Source of the DNA: Dromaius novaehollandiae | Lineage: Eukaryota; Chordata; Aves; Casuariiformes; Dromaiidae | NCBI RefSeq assembly: GCF_036370855.1 | Contig: NC_088111.1 | Location: 24,959,501-25,023,500, forward strand | Direction of reading: 5' to 3' | DNA: 64,000 nt | Shown here: piece by piece, positions 1-10,371 of the stretch | How positions within the stretch are numbered: position 1 is the first letter of the stretch | How the letters are laid out: each line of letters opens with the position of its first letter | Made by a program: the position numbers and the translations under genes | The notes under the pieces: model-generated | Told to the model about the DNA's origin: nothing | What the model saw: the letters and a program-made list of their open reading frames with translations, nothing else | Database searches by the model: none

Positions 1-1310
1 AATCTGCTCTTCTGAAACTCTTTCCAAAGGGACCAGCAGCTTTAGAGATGCCGCCTCAACCGCTGACTGGTGGTCAAGGACAATGAGGCTCCAGAGTCAA
101 CAGAAAGCCTTGAAGGAGAGAGAGGATAACATTCTCCAGGGGCATCAGTAAAATCTCAAAGACTCATGGAAGCAGCAAGACCTTCAGAAACTGCAAGCCT
201 GAACCTCAGCTGACAGAAACCACCTAACTGCAAGCATCCCTGCCTTGCACCAGGACGCTCCAAGGAGGGAACACGGTCACCAACAGTCCTCACCCAGGGC
301 TCCCAGAGGACACTGTGATGGCAGGCTGGGCTCTGAGAGCAGAGCACTGTGCTCTCCAGCCACCTCCTCCCAGGCTCAGCATCAAAACACTGCGGACACC
401 ACCGGGCTCCACTACAGGGCACCCTGCGCTGTGACACACCGCCACCCCCGCACCTCACAGAGGGGTGGCAGCCAACACGTGCCTCTGCACCAGCGACACA
501 CCGGGCACAGCACCACACATGGCAGCAGACAGGGCACCCCCAAGCACCCCAAAACACAGACAGCCCAACTCCCTATCCCTTCAAGTCCCTTCTAGTCCTC
601 CAAGGCCTTGCAACAGGCACTTCCTCTGAACAGCCACTCACAGCCTGTGGCCTGCTCACTTCCTACCGCCAGGAAGCAGAGAAGAAGCGCTCTCACAGGG
701 GCTGATCAGGCCAGCTCTTGCCTCCCACTTCTGCCTCAACTTCTCTGAAAAAGTAATCTCTTTGAAAATGTGGCCCATACCTTTTTGGGGGGTGACATTC
801 CTTCTGTCTCCTCCCTTTGCACCCATTCTCCCGGGACTGTATAGTTAGACAGAAAATCAGAGACCACTAACATGTTACAGTTGCAAATGTGTCATAAAAG
901 CAGGTGGACACCTCAAAGACAGAGACATCTTTCAGACCTGGCAGGAAAATCTCACAAGCTCCCTGCTCTTTTGACAGGGGCAATTTCTAAAGACCCTGGG
1001 AATCAGAGATTACTAACACCACTGCTTACACCAGCACTAGATTAACTGAGTAGCCTAAAAAGTCTAGCTGGACTCCCTAGCTGACCGAAGTAGCCTGCAA
1101 GCTTCTACTTTGCAACAAGTAGAAAGTCAAACTCCACATCTACGTTCACCAGAGAACATCACCCACACTTTAAACATAGCAGTACTAGCTCATGATGACA
1201 GACTGGAATAAAATTTGTGTCAGATGATGTGGAACATTATCTACTTCTGCTTGATTAATTAGTTGCATTTCTGTAGTGCTGTAGAGCTCGGCAGGGGTCC
1301 ATCCCTTCTC
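1..1310. other. intergenic DNA, no gene recognised
   Basis: GC-rich to about 720, then AT-richer. Short open frames occur on both strands, but none shows family motifs, splice-site support or a convincing start. I see nothing else to annotate here. Confidence 0.4.
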
Positions 1311-2055
1311 TGAGCACATGCAACAAACCCAGAAGTCACCTCACCATCAGCAGCATCCAAGCCCGGTGTCTTCTCCTGACCTAGAGGCTGCTCAGATAGA
1401 GGTGACCTCACAAGTGCATACCCCCACCACAGGCCTGCTGCTGGCCTATGGCCTTCAGAGACAGAAGTCTCCTCAAAATGACTTCCCCAGCCATGAACTA
1501 CTGCTGGCCTGTCAGGTACTCTGACAAAAGAGCCCTCACAATCAACACCCATGCCTAACTGCCTGCTGCTGGTGTACCAGGCACTCACAAAGACAGGACC
1601 TCACAGTCACCTTCACAGCCATGTCTCTGCCACTGGCCTAGAAATCTGTCTCTAAGACAGAAATCACCCCACTACAAGTTCCTCAGCCATGAGTCAAATC
1701 CTGCCTTATCAGCTGCTCAGGCAGAAGTAATCTCAAAAAACACATATCCCAGCTGTGGACCTGCCGCTGCCCTATCAACCACACAGGTAGAAATGACCTC
1801 ACAATCATCAGCCACATGTCTTCTGCTATCCAATCAGTTCAGCAGTCAGGACTGACCTCACAGCCAACAGCCAAGCCTTGTTCCTCCAGCTGGCCCATCA
1901 GGTACTCAGGCAGAAGTGACCTCACAATCAACAGCCGAGCCACGTGCCTCCTCCAGGCCTATCAGCTACTCACAAAGAATTCACGTGACACTGGTGACTT
2001 TCTGGCATAGCTCTCACACACAGTGGTGACCTCACTACCCACACCCTCACCATGT
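1310..2055 (-). repeat. 64-bp minisatellite array A (inverted relative to array B)
   Basis: Tandem units recur at about 64 bp. The anchor GGCC/GGTG of the 'gctggcctat' box falls at 1443, 1506, 1571 and 1635. Each unit carries a GTGACCTCA box and a 'gcctgctgctggcctatcag' box. The same unit occurs at 12.56-13.56 kb as the reverse complement. Because 64 is not a multiple of 3, the reading frame shifts in every unit, so the short peptides read here are not genes. About 11-12 units, diverged from one another. Confidence 0.85.
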
Positions 2056-2059
2056 GCCT

Positions 2060-2735
2060 GCTGCCGCCTGCAGCTCCCCCTGCCCTCCCCCAAGGCTGAG
2101 CCAGCTCCTGAATGGCCTCCCTGATTCACCTTGTGGCTTCACAGTGCTCGTAGTGCAGCAAAACACCCATGATGTACCAGTTCCTACCCCAACAAAAGAT
2201 TCGCTTTTGCCTAGGTATTACCTACACCTAGCCTATGAAATGTACACATAGCCCATAAAACTAAGGAACTGGAAAAAGACCTGCAAGTAATTCTTGGCAA
2301 CATTTTTGAAAAAGATGATTTCATGGGATGAGCAATTATGAAGCTGAGGACAGCAGGGCCTCATGTCCCAGGCAGAGTGAGAAGCCTTCCCACAACTCAG
2401 AAGTCTCGTTCCTTCCCCAGTGCTGAACAAACCCAGCAAAGCCTCTACATGAAAAGGACAACAAGCATTCTCCTGTTTCATACCCTGACATTTTGAAACA
2501 CAGGCAAGGACTCAGGCCAGGGCATCTCAGCTGGTGAAACCAGCAGAGCCAGAATTCAGCAACTCTTCGCCCTGACCTAGGAGTATGGAAATAACAACAT
2601 GGGAGAACTGGCCGCTCATCAACTTCCAAGGCCCTTGAAAAACCAAACAGCTCACACTTACAGAGATGCTCTGGAAACACCCTGCAGGCTGCTTCCAGGG
2701 TCACAGGTCTTGGGACAAAGCAAGAGGCAGGGAGC
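2060..2735. other. intergenic DNA, no gene recognised
   Basis: Unique-looking sequence between minisatellite A and the first copy of the 210-bp direct repeat. No supported coding frame. Confidence 0.35.
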
Positions 2736-2947
2736 AAAAACAACGGCTAAGGCACGGTGTAACATGCGGGGACAGCCTCTCTCTGAAGAGCCACTCTGAA
2801 ATGCCGTTTTCAGAAAAAGAGAGACCACTGGGAAGGGCACCTCATGAGGACACCAGCAGCCTGCTAAGACTTTGCCCAGGAGCTCCCAAACACAGCGCCG
2901 AGCAGCACCTGGGGGTTGTGGTGCCAGCAGCAGTTCCGGGAAACGCT
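2736..2947 (+). repeat. 210-bp direct repeat, copy 1
   Basis: Matches 3855-4064 in the same orientation. Both copies run from an 'aaaaacaa.ggctaaggca' start, through 'gccactctgaaatgcc' and 'gactttgcccaggagctccc', to 'gcagcagttcc.ggaaac'. They differ by scattered substitutions and small indels, so the duplication is not recent. Function unknown. Confidence 0.8.
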
Positions 2948-3261
2948 TGAACGTGGATCTCAGACCCACCACAGGGGCAAAGTTTCCTGCACCCAAAACC
3001 CCATCCAGCCACTCCGGCCGAGCTGGTCGGGGGCAGGCCGGCACGTCTGTCGTGCAGGTCAGGTCCCCCCCTCTGTCACAGGGCGCTTTGTCCTGTGGTC
3101 ACGGCTCCACCAGCCCCTGCTGCAGCTTCTGGAGGAAAGCAGCCCCATCGCCAGCACCGCCGCTCCTGCCCCAGTGGGAGGGCACCCACCGGCATTCAAA
3201 CACACCCACAGCCCCCATCAGGCCCACCCGCACCTGCTCGCTCTCTCCCACTTGCTTCTCG

Positions 3262-3288
3262 CCTGCTCCTGCTCCTGCTCCTGCTCCT
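3262..3288 (+). repeat. (CTCCTG)n simple repeat
   Basis: Four to five hexamer copies just upstream of the promoter-like block. Confidence 0.8.
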
Positions 3289-3319
3289 CTTTCACTTCTT
3301 TCACATCTTTTGCCCTTCC

Positions 3320-3780
3320 GCATGCTGGACACCAATTGGCTGGCAGAGCCATCAGTCCAATCCAGCCCTGCCCTCCTCCTCATGATGGCCAATAGAAGGG
3401 CTGCACTGGGGGCAGTGCCATGGCAACATTGTGCCCTCCTGCCCTGGCAGGCAGCTCCGCCCCCTCCCACCGCAGGACGGTGCCATCTTGTGGGCAGCAG
3501 CACCGGGTGCGGGGCGCAGCGGGGCAAGGGGGCAGCCCAGTGCTGTGTGCCGGGGCAGTGCAGTGCAGTGCAGTGCTGGCCGCTGCTCCGCAGGGGCTGG
3601 GCTCTGTTGTGGGGGCCCCGTGGGGCTTCTGGCTGCCCTGCGCCCTGGGGGCCATGTGGGACATGGGGGGGGCAGCCCTGGGGCCTGTGCTGGTGCCGGT
3701 CCTGGCACCAGCGTGGGGGCCCTGGGCATGGCCAGGGTGCTGGAGCCCGCGGGCAGCATCCTGCTGGCCTAGGGCAGGGC
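3320..3780 (+). promoter_or_regulatory. CpG-rich promoter-like block with CCAAT, X-box and YY1-like motifs
   Basis: Contains CCAAT boxes at 3332-3336 and 3389-3393, an RFX X-box-like GTGCCATGGCAAC at 3415-3427, and GCCATCTTGTGGGC (YY1-like on the other strand) near 3483-3496, followed by GC-rich sequence. The same motifs recur in the same order, as the reverse complement, at 42.96-43.32 kb. The conserved part continues into a GC-rich stretch around 'ggccgctgc.ccgcaggggctgggctctg', which could be a first exon. The target gene is not identified. X-boxes often mark ciliary or testis genes; applying that here is inference. Confidence 0.5.
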
Positions 3781-3854
3781 AGTGTCCTCTCGCCTCTTCT
3801 GCCCCAGCCCCCTGCCCACAGCAGCCCCGGGAATCAGCAGCCTTCCTGCTGTGC

Positions 3855-4064
3855 AAAAACAATGGCTAAGGCACAGCGTGACATGCAGGGACAGCCTCTC
3901 TCATAGCCACTCTGAAATGCCATTTTCGGAACAAAAGAAACTGCTGGGAAGGGCACCTCGCGAGGACACTAGCAACCTGCTCAGACTTTGCCCAGGAGCT
4001 CCCAAACGCAGCTCTGAGCAGTCCCTGGGGGCTGTGGTGGCAGCAGCAGTTCCAGGAAACAGCC
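3855..4064 (+). repeat. 210-bp direct repeat, copy 2
   Basis: Second copy of the 2736-2947 repeat, about 1.12 kb downstream in the same orientation and immediately after the promoter-like block. Confidence 0.8.
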
Positions 4065-4500
4065 GGGCTCTCACAGCAGCCCCCAACCCTGTCCAGCCAC
4101 CACCACAGCCCAGGATCCACAGTAGTTTTTGCAGTTAACAGTCCCTGTGCGACACCTCAGGAAGGAGCTCCCGAAGCCCTTACCCTTGGTGGAGAGCCAC
4201 AGGATCATTGGAACAAGGAACTGCGATCTGGGCTGATGATGTCCATCCAGCAGCCTTCCATCTTGCTTGCTCCCTTGCCTTCAGCTTGCTTCTCCAGCTG
4301 GGGATGAGGGACACTCTTCCCGTCTTGTCACCCAAAAGTCCTTTCCCATGTGCCCCTACTCCTCTGCTTGTTGGTGAGGGGCCCCAACACAGCCCCACTG
4401 CCTCCTGTCCCCTCTCCTTGCCATGGAGCCACTAAGAAGGGCAGCAGTGGGGAGTGTATGAGCAGTGCCCAGCAGTGCCTGGGCCTCAGAGGGAAATGAG

Positions 4501-4515
4501 GCCCCCCCCCCCCCC
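4501..4515 (+). repeat. poly-C run
   Basis: Homopolymer of about 14 C in otherwise ordinary sequence, so prone to length errors. Confidence 0.9.
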
Positions 4516-4599
4516 GCCACAACACTGGGGAGATCTCCCTGTGATGCAGCACATCCCACCGTGACCTCAGCTCGTGTCATCTGGGGGCTCAGTAGGTCA

Positions 4600-5330
4600 C
4601 TGCCGTGGAGATGGCAGAGCCAGGGAGAGAGCAGAGATTTCCCCATATCTCCTGGAAAGCAGTCACCTCCCTTCCCTGCAGTTATTTTCCAAAATTTTCT
4701 GATAAATCCTTCAGGAATGTTTCCAGATGGTGTCAAAGGCTTCCCTGAGCACCTTTGCCCTTTAGAGCTGTCTCTCATAGGATCCCTCCACCAGTCCCCC
4801 CAGTAGGCCCATGTCTGCTCCTCTGACATCCAGGGCCTGGACTCTGCTACTCTTCCTTCTCATTCCCCTCTGGATCAGGAACTCCACTACCTCATGGCCA
4901 CTGCAGGCAAGGCTGACACTGATTATCACATCCTTGATCAGTGTTTCCTCCTTTGCAGGATCCAGGTCCAGGGAAGTCTCATGCTTGTTGACCTATCTGG
5001 CTTAGCTGTGCTAGCAAGTTGTCCTCTACACCCTCCAGAATCCTGGACTCTCTGCACCTTGCTGCACTGCCATCTCAGTTAATGTCAGGGAGATTAAAGT
5101 CCCCCCATAAGGAGCAGGGGTGTGTGATCCACAGATATCCTCAGGTTGCTTAATGATTTTGCAGTTCTGCGACAGCTTCTGCATCTCCACTTCCTCTTGT
5201 TTGTGCACCAGGCTTTGTGCATTTCTGTACATTTGGGCTGCAGAACCTCAGCTGTGGCACCAGGGCTGAGCGCAGACTTGCCATAGTGAAGTATGTTCCC
5301 AAGAGCCAAGGACACCGTGTATGCAAAGGC
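4600..5330 (-). mobile_element. CR1-type LINE fragment, endonuclease part
   Basis: Read on the minus strand it gives YRNAQSLVHKQEEVEMQ, which resembles the CR1 'TNARSMGNKQEELE' start, then a DFNLPDIN-like endonuclease motif and an EGVEDNLL stretch. Stops and frameshifts break it everywhere. CR1 is the dominant LINE of birds. Old, inactive copy; boundaries approximate. Confidence 0.7.
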
Positions 5331-5349
5331 CCAGCTTCAGAGCAGAGAC

Positions 5350-8300
5350 ATGCTGGCGTAGCTAGCAGATAGCAACATAATGATGATATGAGGCACCCAC
5401 TAAGAGAGCAAACCCTGCAGTACCCAAGCCACAAGAGAATCAGAGCTGGGCCATGCAGCCAGGCAGGAGAAGTGTGTTGTGCCCAAGGTGACTCTGCAGC
5501 ACTTTGGGACCTGTGACAGAAGTGACCGGATCTCCAGGAAGGACAAGATGCCACTCAGAAAGTCCCTGGGCCTGAACAGACTGCGACCCAGCCACTCTCA
5601 TTAGTACAGTCCCTGTTCATATTCTTGGGGATGAGAAAAGGTTTAGGGAGAGGAGGACTAGATGGATTTGAGAGTGTAGGCCTATGCATGGAGACCTTGG
5701 TGTGATGTGCCTTCCATCTTTGCAGCATGCTCGGATGTAGATGGGATGGACTTTGCCTAAAGGCAGTAGTGGGGATCCCTTGTTTGGGAACAGGTAGGAA
5801 ATCTGAGATGCCCTGGCATGTTTGCCCAGCAACCACTCCAAAAGTGCATATTTTCCTGCAGATCCCGTGCTGTACCTGCTAGAAACATGGTGGTCGTGCT
5901 GGACACACCATGCATGTGACATAGCCCTGCAGGCCTATTGTCACTGCATTAAATCAAGTGTCTGCACTGAATTACATTAGCTATTTTCAATGTTTGAATC
6001 TGCATATGTCTTGGCTTCAGAGGGAGTGGAGCTCTTGCAGTAGTAAGCATCAAGTGTCACTTCAGATGGCCAAGGAGAATCTCCACCTGGTCCCCAGCTG
6101 ATGCTCTAGAAGGATTTGGGTCTCATGGTTGCTCTATCAGAGCAAGCAGACAGTGGCACATGTCTTGGACTACCTCTGGCACCTCAAACATCTGAAGGTA
6201 TTCTTTTGTGAACAACTGACTCCTTCCCTCCTTCTCCATTGATTATAGTGGGAGGTTAGACAAGAAACCCACATGCGGTCACCAATTTTGTGCACACCAG
6301 CACTTGGGTGAGGGGAATCCCACCTCCGGTGAGTTTGTGGAGTGCACAGGAGGAACTGAATCCCATTCCATCCCAGAGATTTCTCAATGGGCATTAGATA
6401 CGTTGATTAACTCTTCTAAATCAATCACTCAAACACAAGTAAATGAACTCCTTTCTTGTCCTTGTGCAGGTGTCCTGTCTTGTTATGAGATGGGAGCAGG
6501 GCCTTCTAGAGTGGGACATTTCCACTTCTCTTAGATAACCACCTTCCAATGAGACCAGCTGCAATGCTGGACTCAGTCTCCCTTTACTGTTTAGAGAGGG
6601 ACCATTGGTGATTAGTTTAGTCTAATTCAGTGGACATTTCCCAGGAGTGATCCTGCTGCCTTTCAGGAACTGTCAGCCCTGGAGCTCTGGGAACGTCTTG
6701 AGGGTGCACAGGGGACAGAGAAACTCATGTCTTCAGCTGGGCCTCTGTTCCTGAGCTCGGCTTGGCTCCTGGGACTGCAGGAGCCCATGGCAACCTGGCA
6801 GGTGCTGAAGAGAGACAGCTCTGTCCAGCTGCAGCTGCTCTTAAAGGAGGAGCAAGACTCAGAACACTACTGCCTGCAGACTCCAGGATGAGATGAGTCA
6901 CTCAGAAGTTAAAGACAGTTGGGAATTGGAAGATGACTGAGAGCTCACTGCAGGGAGAAATCTTCACAGCCCTTGACATAGTAAGTCTCTGGCTGCAGGG
7001 CAATGCTGCTGCAGTTCCTAGAGCGTTCTCGTAAAGCCAGCACCTTCCACAGCTGATAACATCTGTCAGGGCAGCTCTCCTAGCTTCTCCTCTTTGGAGC
7101 AGGTGGTGCTTTAGAGCAGGGACTTACTGCCACACCATCAGAGGGACAGGGCATCACAGCTGCCTTCTCCCAGGGACAGTGCAGGGGGTGTGAAGCCAGG
7201 GAGTGCACCCAGGTCTGCACAGATTGTAATTCAGAGCACTGTCCCTGCATCCCAGGGTGCTGTGTGCCTGTGGCAGTGACTCTGCCGCCTGCAAGGGCTG
7301 GCACTCTGCCTGCCCAGGTAACTCCCCATGGCACTGTGGGGAGAAGCTTGGGGTGGAAGGAGCGATCCCTGGCAGGGCAGGTTTGTTCTCCTGTTGAGAG
7401 GGTGCTGCGTGAGTCAGGACTGCTCTCCAGCTCACCCACCAGGTTATTTCTGAGGGGCCTTTTCAAAAGGACAGTCAAGGCAAGCCTTATGTTAAAGACA
7501 AGGATCTTTCCTGAATCTCTTTCCTGAGAATGTTTTTGTTTTCCTACTGTTTGCAGAGCGCTGGCAGGGAAAAGACATGGGACAGAGCAACAGCTCCCAG
7601 GAGGGAAAGCTGCAGGTAGTGGAGATACAGTCAGAGAATCAGGGGAAACGGAAAACAGAAATACTGTGGGAGGAAGAATTTGGAAAACTCTCAGTCAGTC
7701 CCTGCAATGCAGACATTTTCCTCTAAGCAACCCCTTGTGTCTCTTCTCCCACCCAGCAGAGCCTCTGCCCTCAAGGCCAGGGGGTCCAGGGCCCCTTGCC
7801 AGCAGCCTGACTTCTAGCACAGGAGAGAAGCATCTCTCCCGCAATGTGCCCATTTCCCACCACACAACAGTCCTGCAGTGTTGCCATCTGGGAGGTGGTG
7901 TGCACAGCTGGGTAAAGTGAAGGCTTTCCTGATTGCCCATCTGTCTCTCTCTCCTTGCTTTCCCTTTGGTAGGAGAGTCACGGTATTGCTCCTTGTCTCT
8001 TCGCCTCTCCGTGCTGGTCTGGTTCTTGCTCTTGTGTTCTCTGGGTTTAAGGAGGGGGGGGTTCAGCTGCAGTTAAGGCATTTATGCTGTAGGTCCTGCA
8101 TGGAGTTGTCTTTAAGGCAGTGACATGCCCAAGTCCCCTTTCATCCATTCAGGAAATGCATTTCATCTGGTTGGGGAATGATCTGACTCTCCCTTAAGGA
8201 GACCCCATTTCTAGCACTCCTGACTGTCTTTGTGGAGTGTCCTGCCAGGCTGCAAGCTGACCTCCAGAAGACCACAGCTCTCCCATTGCACATTTGTCAT

Positions 8301-9412
8301 AGCTGAGAGTCCTTGTGCTGGTCGTGTAAGTCAGACACGTCGTCACACGCTCTGAAGAAGTCTCTCCATATGTGGGCTGAGAGAGAATTTGGAAATATTT
8401 GCTTCAAAACTGAAGTCCTCTGCTCTCACCTCAGTCCAGTTTCTTTCTTAGAGTAATTTGTGAGTGTAATTTTCACTTAGCTGGGAGAGGTGCAAGCACA
8501 GAGCAATGGAGAGCAAGATTTATGGACAGACCAGATGCCCTGGCTCCATACACAGTCGCCATGAGCCTTCTTTTCTTCTTGGGATGCACAAATGCTCATG
8601 TTGAGAGCACCTGAAATGCCAAAGATTTCTGTCCCATGAAAGAACGCTCCCATGGTGTGATGGAGGCATCTGAAAACTAAAAGAAATATATAACCAGACC
8701 CCTCCACTGCATCCCATTTCCTGGAGAAAATGAGTGTTAAAATGTTAATAGTTTTTCCACAAAATAAATGGACGTAATCTGCTGCAGGGTGTGTACATCA
8801 GAGCTAGTCACTTCCCAGACTACACTACAGTGTCTGGAGAAAGGGTGCAGATGGTAAACTGATGTGAGGACAGGGTCCATCTCATTGGGAGAGAGACATC
8901 TAGAAATTGTCAGGTCAGCCCCTGCCTTCACTTCACTGTTTCTCTACCTTTTTGGAGTTGGAGCTGGTTTGCCTGAGTCAGATACAGACACCTCTGTTCA
9001 AGAGGGCAAGGGTGGGAGGATGAATCCCTCACAAAGATCTTCTCTTTCAGAGACAACTGGCGTGAGTGCTATATTTGTCTCACACAGTGATAGAAAGAGA
9101 ATATTCCCAGTGGGTCACTGGACCAAATCCCCTTCACTCAGCTCACAGTGCCCATCCCCAGGTATCCCCACTGAATGCACAGGGCAGTTCAACAACTCCA
9201 TTTTCACCCTTTGGCAGAGCAGAACTGATTCCTCTGGAGCCTACAGGCGGAGGCCCCTGCTCTGCACAGCACACAGCACAAACCAGAGGTCAGGAAAGGA
9301 GCTAAAGGAAGGTAAAGGACAGAGGAAATGTGGGGGGTAGTATGAGAAGAGGAATGAGATTTGCCCAGAGAAGCCTGTCCTAACTTGTCAATGTCTTTCC
9401 CTCCCTGGACAG
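5350..9412. other. upstream region of the olfactory receptor gene
   Basis: No supported coding gene. Around 6690-6890 a plus-strand open stretch ends in SEHYCLQTPG and TGA, faintly like an immunoglobulin-fold end, but too weak to call. A possible untranslated exon lies at 7557-7615. The remainder is unassigned. Confidence 0.35.
7557..7615 (+). other. possible 5' exon upstream of the olfactory receptor
   Basis: Preceded by a pyrimidine-rich acceptor ending TTTGCAG and followed by a CTGCAG|GTAGTG donor. It contains an ATG (ATGGGACAG) whose short frame need not be used. Olfactory receptor genes usually have upstream non-coding exons, and an acceptor stands at 9411-9412, so this 59-nt block is a candidate. 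Transcript evidence is needed to confirm it. Confidence 0.3.
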
Positions 9413-9435
9413 TGCCTGGCACCAAGAGGGAGCAA

Positions 9436-10371
9436 ATGTCCAGTGGCAGCTCCTTCACCAAGTTCCTACTCCTGGCATTTGCAGACACATGGGAGCTGCA
9501 GCTCTTGCACTTCTCACTCTTCCTGGGCATCTACCTGGCTGCCCTCCTGGGCAATGGCCTCATCACCACAGCCATAGCCTGTGACCACCGCCTCCACACC
9601 CCCATGTACTTCCTCCTCCTCAGCCTCTCCCTCCTCAACCTTGGCGTCATCTCCACCACTGTGCCAAAATCCATGGCCAGTTCCATGTGGGACACCAAGG
9701 CTATTTCCTACTCAGGATGTGCTGCCCAGGTCTTTTTGTTTGCTGTTTTCATTTCAGCTGAGTGTTCTCTTCTAACGGTCATGGCCTACGACCGCTACAT
9801 TGCCATCTGCAGACCCCTGCACTACGAGACCCTCATGGGCGAGAGAGCTTGTGTCAAAATGGCAGCAGCTGCCTGGGCCAGTGGTTTTCTCAATGCAGTG
9901 GTGCCCACTGCAAATGTGTTTTCAGTAACATCCTGCCAAGGCAACGTGCTGGGCCAGTTCTTCTGTGAAATTCCCCAGATCCTTAAGCTTTCCTGCTCAG
10001 AATCCTACCTCAGGGAAGTTGGGGTTATTGTGGTTAGTCTTTCTTTAGTCGTTGGGTGTTTCATTCTCATTGTGCTGTCCTATGTGCAGATCTTCACAGT
10101 CATGCTGAGGATCCCCTCTGAGCAGGGACAGCACAAAGCCTTTTCCATGTGCCTCCCTCACCTGTTCGTGCTCTCCATGTTTTTCAGCACTGCAGTGTTT
10201 GCCTGCCTGAAGCCCCTCTCCATCTCCTCCCCAGGTCTGGATCCAGCACTGGCCGTGCTGTACTCAGTGCTGCCTCCAACACTGAAATCCCTCATCTACA
10301 GCATGAGGAACAAGGAGCGCCAGGGCACACTGAAGAAACTGATTCAACTGGTAGTAGTTCAGCAGCAATAA
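9436..10371 (+). CDS. olfactory receptor, OR14-like (avian expanded class), intact single exon
   Basis: Encodes a 311-residue seven-transmembrane odorant receptor of the plasma membrane of olfactory neurons, expected to signal through a Golf-type G protein. Visible hallmarks: LLGNG in TM1 (Asn40), the LHTPMYF box at 53-59, Cys95 at the start of TM3, MAYDRY at 116-121, a Cys-rich second extracellular loop, KAFSMCLPHL before TM6, and SLIYSMRN at the end of TM7. The start at 9436 fits family length; the upstream in-frame extension back to 9361 crosses a splice acceptor at 9411-9412 (pyrimidine tract then AG), so it is probably untranslated. Oddities: the usual TM7 NP is replaced by Lys284-Ser285, and the N-terminus MSSGSSFTKF lacks the Asn-X-Ser glycosylation site usual here. 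The frame has no stop, so it may be functional or at an early stage of decay. It is the only receptor in the window. Confidence 0.93.
   Translation: MSSGSSFTKFLLLAFADTWELQLLHFSLFLGIYLAALLGNGLITTAIACDHRLHTPMYFLLLSLSLLNLGVISTTVPKSMASSMWDTKAISYSGCAAQVFLFAVFISAECSLLTVMAYDRYIAICRPLHYETLMGERACVKMAAAAWASGFLNAVVPTANVFSVTSCQGNVLGQFFCEIPQILKLSCSESYLREVGVIVVSLSLVVGCFILIVLSYVQIFTVMLRIPSEQGQHKAFSMCLPHLFVLSMFFSTAVFACLKPLSISSPGLDPALAVLYSVLPPTLKSLIYSMRNKERQGTLKKLIQLVVVQQQ

Noticed and set aside
1816-2010. Short peptides similar between 1.8-2.0 kb (+) and 13.0-13.5 kb (-)
   Set aside because: The similarity is the 64-bp minisatellite; the unit length is not a multiple of 3.
2872-3906. A 344-codon open frame on the plus strand
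   Set aside because: Spans the promoter-like block and a direct-repeat copy, is dominated by Pro, Ala, Ser and Cys, and the homologous block at 43 kb does not keep the frame.
6690-6893. Immunoglobulin-like fragment ending SEHYCLQ
   Set aside because: A single short motif without the matching first Cys, Trp core or splice sites.
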